This document shows positions 1 through 5,282 of a DNA stretch of 7,599 nt, one piece after another (the first letter of the stretch is position 1; every line of letters begins with the position of its first letter). Source of the stretch: Limnoraphis robusta CS-951 (GTDB lineage Bacteria; Cyanobacteriota; Cyanobacteriia; Cyanobacteriales; Microcoleaceae); contig NZ_LATL02000329.1 in assembly GCF_000972705.2 (NCBI RefSeq), forward strand, positions 1 through 7,599. The letters run 5' to 3'. A program made the translations under genes and the position numbers. The notes beneath the pieces are model-generated. The model was not told the DNA's origin and ran no database searches. It worked only from the letters and a program-made list of their open reading frames with translations.

Positions 1-42
1 GGTTTATTTAACTGATTTGCAGGGAAAACATACATCAACTCG

Positions 43-56
43 AACCCGCCCCTACA
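43..56. repeat. GC-rich intergenic repeat-like motif at the queG 3' end
   Basis: The motif AACCCGCCCCTACA (complement TGTAGGGGCGGGTT) resembles a short GC-rich sequence that recurs between genes in many filamentous cyanobacteria; I recognise it from memory only. It contains the queG stop codon (TAG on the minus strand, 52-54). A related GGGGCGGGT occurs at 7576-7584. Only one clear copy is visible, so repeat status is inferred. Confidence 0.35.
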
Positions 57-972
57 GTAAATTTTTTTTGGCATTACGTCGCCACATTTGGGGTTTAATT
101 CGTCGCAACGCTGAAGCGGTAAATTGTTCGTTCCATTCTTCTTCTGAAAGTTCTGCCAACTCACTTAATTTTGGGTCAATATTTCCCGGATAAGGTTGAA
201 ACGCCTCAACATCAGTTTCTTTAGCAAAGCGTTGATTCCAAGGACATACATCCTGACAAATATCACACCCCGCAACCCAACCGTTTAAATCAATATTCTC
301 CGGTAACTGTTCGGCGCGATTTTCAATTGTATGATAAGCAATACAGCGATTCGCATCCACCACAAACGGTTCTGTTATCGCATTCGTCGGACAAGCTTCA
401 ATACAGCGCGTACAAGTGCCACAATGTTCGGTATGGGGAGAATCTGGGGTTAATTCTAAATTCGTTAAGACTTCCCCCAAAAACACCCAAGACCCATATT
501 CTCGTGTAATTACATTACTATTTTTCGCAATCCAACCGATACCCGCCCGTTGCGCCCAAACTTTATCAGATATCGGGCCAGTATCGGCGTAATATCGCGC
601 TTGAATGCCTTCTCCTTGGGCTTGTAACCAGTTGGAAAACGCTTTCAACTTCTGGTGCATCACCTTATGATAGTCTCGCCCCCAACCATAACGGGAAATC
701 TTGCCATATTCAGCCCCTTCCCGACGTTCGTCAGGGGTGTAATAGTTCAACGCCACACAGATAACAGACTGTACCTCTGGCATGACTTGACGAATATCCT
801 GACGCCTGGGGTTTGCCATCCAAGCCATCTCTGCTTGATAGCCTTGATTCAGCCAAGCCTGTAACCGTTCAACTTCGGCTTTGGGTTCAACAACAGTCGC
901 TATCCCAACTTTGTGAAATCCGAGGGTGATGGCTTGCTGCTTGACTTGATGCGCTTGGACTGGGGGATACAT
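52..972 (-). CDS. queG: Epoxyqueuosine reductase QueG
   Basis: This is the cobalamin- and iron-sulfur-dependent enzyme that reduces epoxyqueuosine to queuosine at position 34 of GUN-anticodon tRNAs, the last step of queuosine synthesis in the cytoplasm. The 306-residue chain shows the family hallmarks. YYADTGP carries the presumed catalytic Asp (D130) and is followed by the conserved block [10 protein letters not shown] (144-153). One Cys set (C184, C187, C190, C194) plus C210, C236, C239 and C243 supply ligands for two 4Fe-4S clusters. The chain lacks the C-terminal HEAT-like extension of the longer enterobacterial form. It ends within a GC-rich repeat-like motif. The ATG at 970-972 has no clear Shine-Dalgarno sequence; a perfect TATAAT (minus strand, 990-995) lies 17 bp upstream, abutting a MITE-like element. 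HCP is divergent and functionally unrelated. Confidence 0.95.
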   Translation of the reverse strand: MYPPVQAHQVKQQAITLGFHKVGIATVVEPKAEVERLQAWLNQGYQAEMAWMANPRRQDIRQVMPEVQSVICVALNYYTPDERREGAEYGKISRYGWGRDYHKVMHQKLKAFSNWLQAQGEGIQARYYADTGPISDKVWAQRAGIGWIAKNSNVITREYGSWVFLGEVLTNLELTPDSPHTEHCGTCTRCIEACPTNAITEPFVVDANRCIAYHTIENRAEQLPENIDLNGWVAGCDICQDVCPWNQRFAKETDVEAFQPYPGNIDPKLSELAELSEEEWNEQFTASALRRIKPQMWRRNAKKNLL

Positions 973-989
973 GACCGTCGGATGTAGGG

Positions 990-995
990 ATTATA
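990..995 (-). promoter_or_regulatory. Candidate -10 box for queG at the MITE edge
   Basis: Read on the minus strand, the end of the MITE-like element runs into TGCTATATATAAT. This gives a perfect TATAAT at 990-995 and, in an overlapping register, an extended -10-like TGCTATATA (996-1004 region outward). No good -35 box lies 16-18 bp upstream. A leader of about 10 nt would result. The call is inferred from sequence only. Confidence 0.35.
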
Positions 996-1101
996 TATAG
1001 CAGAGAAAGAGTTGATTAGGACACTGTTTTTCTGTCAAATCCTTTTATGATAAAGGTTTCAATTCTGTCTCCAGTCTCGGTGTCTCCTGATTTCTGCTAT
1101 A
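996..1101 (+). mobile_element. MITE-like inverted-repeat element, copy 1
   Basis: This 106-bp non-coding element is bounded by TATAGCAGA and TCTGCTATA, perfect 9-bp terminal inverted repeats. It has an internal hairpin (CCTTT 1041-1045 with AAAGG 1052-1056) and a run of TGTCTCC-type heptamers near the right end (1066-1087), the middle unit being degenerate. Its first 77 bp are identical to the copy at 1816-1892; across the whole element I count three substitutions and one single-base indel. It has no coding capacity. The TA at both ends would suit a TA target duplication as made by IS630/Tc1-type transposases, but the parent element is not visible. At its right end the sequence continues as the palindrome TGCTATAGCA (1095-1104). 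Confidence 0.75.
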
Positions 1102-1124
1102 GCACAGGTGTTGCTTTCAATGTA

Positions 1125-1132
1125 GCGATCGC
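1125..1132. repeat. HIP1 palindrome GCGATCGC
   Basis: Exact copy of the highly iterated palindrome typical of cyanobacterial genomes, here in the spacer between copy 1 of the MITE and the HCP promoter. Confidence 0.85.
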
Positions 1133-1184
1133 GTTTACATTTTGCCATAAAAATATATTATTATTACAAATAAAAGCAATTTGC

Positions 1185-1204
1185 AAGTTTTATTTGCAAA
1201 ACTT
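1185..1204. promoter_or_regulatory. Dyad overlapping the HCP -35 region
   Basis: AAGTTTT (1185-1191) and AAAACTT (1198-1204) form a 7-bp inverted repeat with a 6-bp spacer. TTTGCAA occurs twice in the same orientation (1180-1186 and 1193-1199). The dyad overlaps the candidate -35 box, so it could be an operator; AT-rich DNA makes chance dyads common. Confidence 0.3.
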
Positions 1205-1222
1205 TAAAAAACGTTACATAAT
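1194..1222 (+). promoter_or_regulatory. Candidate sigma-70-type promoter of HCP
   Basis: TTGCAA (1194-1199) and CATAAT (1217-1222) are separated by 17 bp, the ideal spacing, with four or more matches per box. Transcription would start near 1229 and give a leader of roughly 68 nt before the HCP ATG. The surrounding DNA is AT-rich, so weaker alternatives exist. Confidence 0.45.
1203..1220 (+). promoter_or_regulatory. HLR1-like (RpaB) site in the HCP promoter
   Basis: The HLR1 consensus is two copies of (G/T)TTACA(T/A)(T/A) separated by two bases. Here TTTAAAAA (1203-1210), two bases, then GTTACATA (1213-1220) match at 7/8 and 8/8 positions. The site lies between the -35 and -10 boxes and overlaps the latter, a placement where RpaB would be expected to repress in low light and release in high light. 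That fits a photoprotection gene but is inference. Confidence 0.4.
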
Positions 1223-1296
1223 AGGAACCAAAGGAAGCAAGACTCAAGGTCAGCTCCTAAAAACGGTTATTTACCAGAGGAGTCTCAATACCTACT

Positions 1297-1809
1297 ATGA
1301 CTTTTACCACTGAGTCCTCAACTACAAGTTTTAGCCAAGTATTCGTTTCCAGCGATCAAAACGCTGTTGCTCGTGTCACTGCCAGCTTTAAAGCTCTCAA
1401 TGTCGATCAGCAGCTTGGAGTGCTTTGGTTCCTCTATACCAAAATGGGTCGGACTGTTACCCCTGCGGCTCCCGGTGCAGCTCGTCTCCAATTTGCAGAA
1501 GGTCTGCTCAATGATATCAAGCAGATGCCTCCCCAAGATCAACTCAAAGCAATGCGTGACATTGCGGCTTCTGTTAACACCCCAGTCAGTCGCGCCTACG
1601 GTGTTCTTGGCGCTAACACTAAACTGGCGTTTTGGTATCAGTTAGCAGAATGGATGAAAGAAGGCTCTGTCATTGGAGTACCCGCAGGTTATCCCGTTTC
1701 TCGCGCTTCAAGTCAAGTTTTAGCTGCCATTGAGCAGTTAGAATTCAGTCAACAAATTACGGTACTGCGGAATGTCGTTTCAGGGATGGGAATCGATCCC
1801 CTCGCCTAG
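1297..1809 (+). CDS. Helical carotenoid protein (OCP N-terminal-domain homolog)
   Basis: This all-helical 170-residue protein corresponds to the carotenoid-binding N-terminal domain of the orange carotenoid protein. Members bind a ketocarotenoid and, depending on clade, quench phycobilisome excitation or singlet oxygen at the thylakoid surface. Carotenoid-contact residues of OCP are present with a constant +3 offset: W44 and Y47 in LWFLY, W113 and Y114 in FWY. R158 in TVLRN corresponds to the Arg of the OCP interdomain salt bridge. The chain stops right after this helix, so linker and C-terminal domain are absent. The ATG is chosen because AGAGGAG lies at 1276-1282. The CTDH gene follows on the same strand. 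This is the gene order I recall for HCP4-type proteins, so an HCP4/5-like clade is likely but unproven. MITE copies flank it on both sides. Confidence 0.93.
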   Translation: MTFTTESSTTSFSQVFVSSDQNAVARVTASFKALNVDQQLGVLWFLYTKMGRTVTPAAPGAARLQFAEGLLNDIKQMPPQDQLKAMRDIAASVNTPVSRAYGVLGANTKLAFWYQLAEWMKEGSVIGVPAGYPVSRASSQVLAAIEQLEFSQQITVLRNVVSGMGIDPLA

Positions 1810-1815
1810 TTAATC

Positions 1816-1920
1816 TATAGCAGAGAAAGAGTTGATTAGGACACTGTTTTTCTGTCAAATCCTTTTATGATAAAGGTTTCAATTCTGTCTCCTGTCTCCT
1901 GTCTCCTGACTTCTGCTATA
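1816..1920 (+). mobile_element. MITE-like inverted-repeat element, copy 2
   Basis: This is the second copy of the element at 996-1101, same orientation, 820 bp downstream, 105 bp long. It has the same TATAGCAGA/TCTGCTATA ends. Three uninterrupted TGTCTCC heptamers occupy 1886-1906, where copy 1 has a degenerate middle unit. It begins 6 bp after the HCP stop and so lies inside the HCP-CTDH module, where it may terminate or attenuate HCP transcripts. Its right edge produces TGCTATATAAT reading toward CTDH. Confidence 0.75.
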
Positions 1921-1924
1921 TAAT
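1914..1924 (+). promoter_or_regulatory. Candidate extended -10 promoter for CTDH at the MITE edge
   Basis: TGCTATATAAT contains both an extended -10 form (TGC then TATATA, 1914-1922) and an exact TATAAT (1919-1924). No convincing -35 box is seen, which an extended -10 can tolerate. A start near 1929-1931 would put the 12-bp hairpin at the very 5' end of the CTDH transcript. Inferred from sequence. Confidence 0.35.
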
Positions 1925-1930
1925 TGATCT

Positions 1931-1967
1931 AGAGCAGCGATCTAAATACATAAATGATCGCTGTTCT
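1931..1967 (+). promoter_or_regulatory. Strong hairpin in the CTDH 5' leader
   Basis: AGAGCAGCGATC (1931-1942) pairs with 1956-1967 over 12 bp with one G-U pair and a 13-nt AT-rich loop. The core CAGCGATC/GATCGCTG is perfect. A moderately U-rich stretch follows (1964-1990), so the structure could be a weak intrinsic terminator for HCP readthrough or a 5' stabilising stem for CTDH mRNA. Confidence 0.55.
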
Positions 1968-1999
1968 CTTGTTTTATTTGCTGTTTTGAATTGAACGTT

Positions 2000-2446
2000 A
2001 TGCCGACAAGAACCTTATCAAATTCAGATAGTCTACTGCAAATCGAAGGAATTACAGAACCCCAAGTTCTCCAATATTTTGAAACCCTCAACGCTGGCAA
2101 TTTTCAAGCAACTGCGGCTTTATTTGCAGAAGATGGCATCTTAGAAGCACCCTTTGAAGATTCCCTGCACGGAAAAGAAGCGATCGCCATCTACCTAACA
2201 GCAGAAGCTCAAGGAATGCAGCTTAAACCCCAAGAGGGAGTCAGCCAAACCTTAGAGAATGGTCAACAACAAGTGCAAGTGTTTGGGAAAGTGAAAACGC
2301 CTTTATTTTGGGTGAATGTCGCTTGGCAATTTATTTTAAATCCCAATGGGGAAATTGCCGTTGTCACGGTTAAACTTTTGGCTTCTTTGCAGGAGTTGTT
2401 GAATTTCAAAAACCCCTCTCAAAACCCATCTGAAAATTCGGATTGA
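2000..2446 (+). CDS. CTDH, OCP C-terminal-domain homolog (carotenoid carrier)
   Basis: An NTF2-fold protein of 148 residues, homologous to the C-terminal domain of the orange carotenoid protein. Such proteins bind ketocarotenoids as homodimers and pass them to HCPs, and can extract carotenoid from membranes. Family landmarks are IEGITEP (15-21), Y26 in LQYFETLNAG and W109 in VNVAWQF, the equivalents of the OCP Tyr and Trp that hydrogen-bond the keto group. LLAS and QELLNF occur near the end. Unusually, the chain has no cysteine at all, so the disulfide-controlled dimer reported for the Anabaena homolog (Cys103) cannot form. About a dozen polar residues extend beyond LLNF. The ATG at 2000 is chosen; a TTG at 1991 would add three residues, and neither has a Shine-Dalgarno sequence. 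Partner HCP lies upstream. Confidence 0.92.
   Translation: MPTRTLSNSDSLLQIEGITEPQVLQYFETLNAGNFQATAALFAEDGILEAPFEDSLHGKEAIAIYLTAEAQGMQLKPQEGVSQTLENGQQQVQVFGKVKTPLFWVNVAWQFILNPNGEIAVVTVKLLASLQELLNFKNPSQNPSENSD
2180..2187. repeat. HIP1 palindrome GCGATCGC
   Basis: Exact HIP1 octamer inside the CTDH coding sequence. Confidence 0.85.
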
Positions 2447-2459
2447 AAGCCGTTTAAAT

Positions 2460-2894
2460 CTAAGCTTTACTGGGAAGTTGTAGAGAACGAGTGAGTAATT
2501 CTCGTCCGAGTTCTAGATCTTTCGCCGAACATTTCCAGTCGGGATGGCTCGTCATCAATAAGCTTTCAATGGTTTCTTGATCAAATAAATGCCAAACTTT
2601 GATCGGTGCATTTTGATCTTCAATGGCGTAGCAGTTTTCACTAATACAATAGAGAATACAGCTTCCGGCGGCTCGCTCAATCGTCATCTGATCTCCCGGT
2701 TGCAGCGATCGCCAATACAGAATGGCTTGTTTAAACTCACTGGCAGAAGATACCATTAATCCCGGTATAATAACGGTGAGTTGTTGATCTCCATTGATAT
2801 TAATCCAATAATGGCGAGACGGATCAATTCCTTTTAACCAAGGAGTTTCGTCATCTAAGCGATAGCGGGGGGCAAGTGGAAAAAGCTGATTCAC
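2460..2894 (-). CDS. Uncharacterised 144-residue protein
   Basis: I do not recognise this family. The start is GTG (2892-2894), supported by a good AGGAG (plus-strand CTCCT, 2902-2906) seven bases upstream. The product looks soluble: no signal peptide and no membrane segment. It is rich in Trp and Cys for its size (W19, W30, W61, W101, W120; C79, C83, C88, C122). Predicted beta-type strands (about 28-45 and 70-92) are followed by a C-terminal helical part from about 105 on. The spacing CX3C...C is not a standard metal-binding motif. It converges on CTDH with a 13-bp gap. It lies downstream of, and in the same direction as, the phosphatase/HATPase operon, from which 178 bp separate it. It is clearly a real gene by start signal and codon pattern; function unknown. 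Confidence 0.8.
   Translation of the reverse strand: MNQLFPLAPRYRLDDETPWLKGIDPSRHYWININGDQQLTVIIPGLMVSSASEFKQAILYWRSLQPGDQMTIERAAGSCILYCISENCYAIEDQNAPIKVWHLFDQETIESLLMTSHPDWKCSAKDLELGRELLTRSLQLPSKA
2705..2712. repeat. HIP1 palindrome GCGATCGC
   Basis: Exact HIP1 octamer inside the uncharacterised gene. Confidence 0.85.
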
Positions 2895-3072
2895 TGAGCG
2901 TCTCCTGTCCTTGAGATATCATCAAAACTGATTTCAGATATTATTGACTTACCCCTCGAAAATATTGCAACTAAAATTTACAAAAATTAAAATTGTGTAG
3001 ATTTCAGTTAAGTTTTGTTAAGAATATGACAGCATAACGGTTTAAGCTTCATCCGAAAAACCGGGTAAATCT

Positions 3073-3519
3073 TCAAGCTTGGAGTTGTTCAGACTCATCG
3101 ACTTTTTCTCCCAGACTGGCTTCTAGACGCAGACAGTTATGACCATTAATCTGTAAACAGTAGTCAACTCTATCCATCAATCGATTCATAATCAGCCAGC
3201 CATAGCCGCTTTCTTGCCGATCTTCCGGGTTGGGAGGGCTATATTCACCCACTTCATAACCACTTCCACAATCCCAAACTTCCAGAGCAATATCTCGCTC
3301 CTGCAATTCGAGACGGATGATAATCGGTAGATGGGGCTGGTCTTTGTGAGCGTGGCGAATCACGTTTGAGTAGGCTTCCGCCAGTACCAAACGAAAGCGA
3401 TTGGATTGACGGGGCCAATCAATGTGATGACCCAATTCCACCTCCAAACTACTCAACAGCCAATTTTCGACAACCGTTAAAAATCGAATGTCGCTCGGCA
3501 CATGAAGCTCAGTTTTCAT
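3073..3519 (-). CDS. RsbW/SpoIIAB-like HATPase (anti-sigma factor/serine kinase type)
   Basis: A stand-alone GHKL ATPase domain of 148 residues, the architecture of RsbW/SpoIIAB proteins. These phosphorylate a STAS antagonist on Ser/Thr and, in the classical systems, hold a sigma factor or another target. The ATP-site boxes are visible: N-box E48 and N52 in LAEAYSNVIRHAH, G1 box DCGSG (D83, G85, G87), and G2 box GYGWLI (G105, G107). The length is normal for the family. Its ATG overlaps the end of the phosphatase gene by 11 bp, and a strong GGAGGT (plus-strand 3531-3536) lies inside that gene 11 nt upstream, so the two are probably translationally coupled. The phosphatase would oppose this kinase on the same STAS substrate. 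No STAS protein or sigma factor is in the window, so the final target is unknown. Confidence 0.88.
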   Translation of the reverse strand: MKTELHVPSDIRFLTVVENWLLSSLEVELGHHIDWPRQSNRFRLVLAEAYSNVIRHAHKDQPHLPIIIRLELQERDIALEVWDCGSGYEVGEYSPPNPEDRQESGYGWLIMNRLMDRVDYCLQINGHNCLRLEASLGEKVDESEQLQA

Positions 3520-5203
3520 CTGTCAACAAGACCTCCAGCGCAAGTATTGTTTGGTCATCTTCCTGAACGGAACTATGCTCTCGGACAGAGGCCAGTAAAT
3601 TTTCCAAGTTTAACGGCTCAGTTTGCTGCATCAAAAGCTTCCATAATCCCTCTTGATGAAGCATCGTGCGATGAGTTTGTCCCTCATTTGTACTGGGTTG
3701 AGCGACCATCACTTCTGTAATCCCGTCGCTGGTAAGCAGAAAAATATCTCCAGGAGACAGGATCAAATTCCCAATCTTCCCTCGCCAAGCCGGAAGAATC
3801 CCCAGAGGAATACCTCGCGCTTTGAGAAATAAGGGTTCTACCGTAATAGAGGAGTCAGGATCAACCGCCTGTTCCATCAGCATTTTTTGAGACCAAACAA
3901 GAGGATAAATATGTCCGGCATTGGCATAAATTAACTCTCCGGTCGTCGGAGTATAACGAGCCAGCACCATTGTAATAAAGTAATTATTGCCAATCAGATC
4001 ATCAGCCAAAATCCTATTAAGATTGTGCATCACTTGTTCGGGGTCAGGGGAAGCATCTTGAGAAAGTTCTCGACGAATGACTGACATCGCACTCGCCATA
4101 AACAAAGCCGCCGGAACGCCTTTACCCGAAACATCTCCTACAGCCACCCAAACATCACCCTGAGAATGAACATAAACCTCAAAAAAATCACCTCCAACTT
4201 CTCGCGCGGGATAGCAACAAGCTTGCACCTTGACGGTTTGTAAATCCGGCCAGCTTTGTCGCAGTAAATTCGTTTGAATTTGACGAGCGACTTCTAACTC
4301 CGAGCGCATCTGTTCAGCTAGTTGAACGGTACGCTGATAAAGTCGAGCCTGAGACAAAGCCAAAGCGGCTTGTTCACTGACCGCTTCTAAGAGTTGAATA
4401 TCATTATCAGACCAAGTATTAGCATCACTTTCTTGATAGAGAGCCAACACAGCTAGAAGATTAAATTGATAGCTTAGAGGAATAATAATTTGAATCAGAT
4501 TATTCTGGTCAAGAGTTTGTAGAATTTTCGTTTCACGAGTTTCTAAAACCGCCAGCATTAACGATTCACTATCAGACAACCACTCGGGCGACTCCCCCTG
4601 GGTTGGTGTATAAGAAAACACTTCCGGCGACAGATGTCCATCTTCGACCGCTCGGATGTGACAGCCTTTCGCCTCAAACGTTTCTCCAATCGTTTGTGCT
4701 ATCGTTTGCAGCATACTTGAATAGTCTAACGATTCCCGTAGAGCGCTCATTACATCATTGTAAAGAGACTCTCGACGTAAAGCACGACGCAACGACAGGG
4801 TACGCTGTTTTGAAAAGTTGTAAGTTTCTGAGGCTTGCTGAACCACTGATTTGAGCGCTTCTGGACTCCAAGGCTTGGTAATATATTTGAAGACTTGACC
4901 GGAGTTTATCGCTTCGACCAAATCTTCGACATCAGTATACCCCGTTAGCAGAATGCGGATCGTATCCGGAAAACGATCAACCGTCTGACTTAAAAACTCA
5001 GTACCGTACATTTCAGGCATTCGCTGATCTGAGATAATAATCGCCATCTCTCCTTCTTTTTCCAGAATGGAAAGAGCGCCTCGGGCGCTATCTGCTTTAT
5101 ATACTCTGAACTCACGCCGAAACGTCCGGTACAACAAATCCAAGTTATCTGGTTCGTCATCAACTACCATTAGTTTTAGCTTGGACTGCTCTCCCCGACT
5201 CAT
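3509..5203 (-). CDS. Response regulator with GAF and SpoIIE/RsbU-type PP2C phosphatase domains
   Basis: A 564-residue cytoplasmic protein. Residues 1-125 form a receiver domain with acidic pair D15/D16, phospho-acceptor D59 (ISDQRMPEM), T87 and K110. A GAF sensor domain spans about 155-290, a short coiled linker about 290-325, and a C-terminal SpoIIE/RsbU PP2C phosphatase about 328-560. Metal-binding acids are in VGGDF (D339), VGDVSGKG (D357), TSDG (D493) and EDDQT (D549/D550), so the enzyme looks active. Phosphorylation by an unseen histidine kinase plus a GAF ligand should control dephosphorylation of a STAS antagonist, the upper arm of partner switching. The overlapping HATPase gene is the likely opposing kinase. 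ATG at 5201-5203 follows GGGAGT (5214-5219) by 10 nt. A TnpB element ends about 55 bp upstream, so native promoter sequence may have been displaced. Confidence 0.92.
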   Translation of the reverse strand: MSRGEQSKLKLMVVDDEPDNLDLLYRTFRREFRVYKADSARGALSILEKEGEMAIIISDQRMPEMYGTEFLSQTVDRFPDTIRILLTGYTDVEDLVEAINSGQVFKYITKPWSPEALKSVVQQASETYNFSKQRTLSLRRALRRESLYNDVMSALRESLDYSSMLQTIAQTIGETFEAKGCHIRAVEDGHLSPEVFSYTPTQGESPEWLSDSESLMLAVLETRETKILQTLDQNNLIQIIIPLSYQFNLLAVLALYQESDANTWSDNDIQLLEAVSEQAALALSQARLYQRTVQLAEQMRSELEVARQIQTNLLRQSWPDLQTVKVQACCYPAREVGGDFFEVYVHSQGDVWVAVGDVSGKGVPAALFMASAMSVIRRELSQDASPDPEQVMHNLNRILADDLIGNNYFITMVLARYTPTTGELIYANAGHIYPLVWSQKMLMEQAVDPDSSITVEPLFLKARGIPLGILPAWRGKIGNLILSPGDIFLLTSDGITEVMVAQPSTNEGQTHRTMLHQEGLWKLLMQQTEPLNLENLLASVREHSSVQEDDQTILALEVLLTDEN

Positions 5204-5260
5204 GCGATTGGTTACTCCCAGGTGAATGGATTAGGTTTCTACTGCTATCGAAAACTGATA

Positions 5261-5282
5261 TAACACGGTATAAACCGTATTA
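5261..5282 (-). ncRNA. Right-end hairpin / presumed omega-RNA 3' scaffold
   Basis: ACGGT (5265-5269) and ACCGT (5274-5278) form a stem with a 4-nt loop; TAA/TTA (5261-5263 and 5280-5282) extend it past one mismatch. The tnpB stop codon is inside the outer stem. By analogy with characterised TnpB systems, the guide RNA would cover the tnpB 3' end and this hairpin, then read into flanking DNA as the guide. The RNA itself is inferred. Confidence 0.4.

Noticed and set aside
1095..1104. TGCTATAGCA palindrome at the right end of MITE copy 1 as a separate operator
   Set aside because: It is explained by the terminal repeat meeting GCA in the flank; no second copy supports a regulatory role.
1047..1313. 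Plus-strand 88-codon open frame before HCP
   Set aside because: It starts inside the MITE hairpin, runs through the AT-rich promoter region, overlaps the HCP start and has no ribosome binding site or recognisable product.
1318..1542. Minus-strand open frame of 74 codons inside HCP
   Set aside because: Antisense shadow of the well-supported HCP gene; no family resemblance.
1991..1999. TTG start adding three residues to CTDH
   Set aside because: There is no ribosome binding site for it and ATG at 2000 fits the family start region better.
2446..2468. AAAGC/GCTTT inverted repeat between convergent CTDH and the uncharacterised gene
   Set aside because: A 5-bp stem with a 13-nt loop is too weak to claim as a bidirectional terminator.
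3007..3024. GTTAAG direct repeat with 10-bp spacing, HLR1- or Pho-box-like
   Set aside because: The HLR1 core ACA is AAG in both halves and the Pho-box spacing (11 bp) is wrong, so it is too weak to call.
3038..3063. CGGTTT/AAACCG inverted repeat downstream of the HATPase gene
   Set aside because: Only 6 bp with a 14-nt loop and no U-tract on the minus strand; not a convincing terminator.
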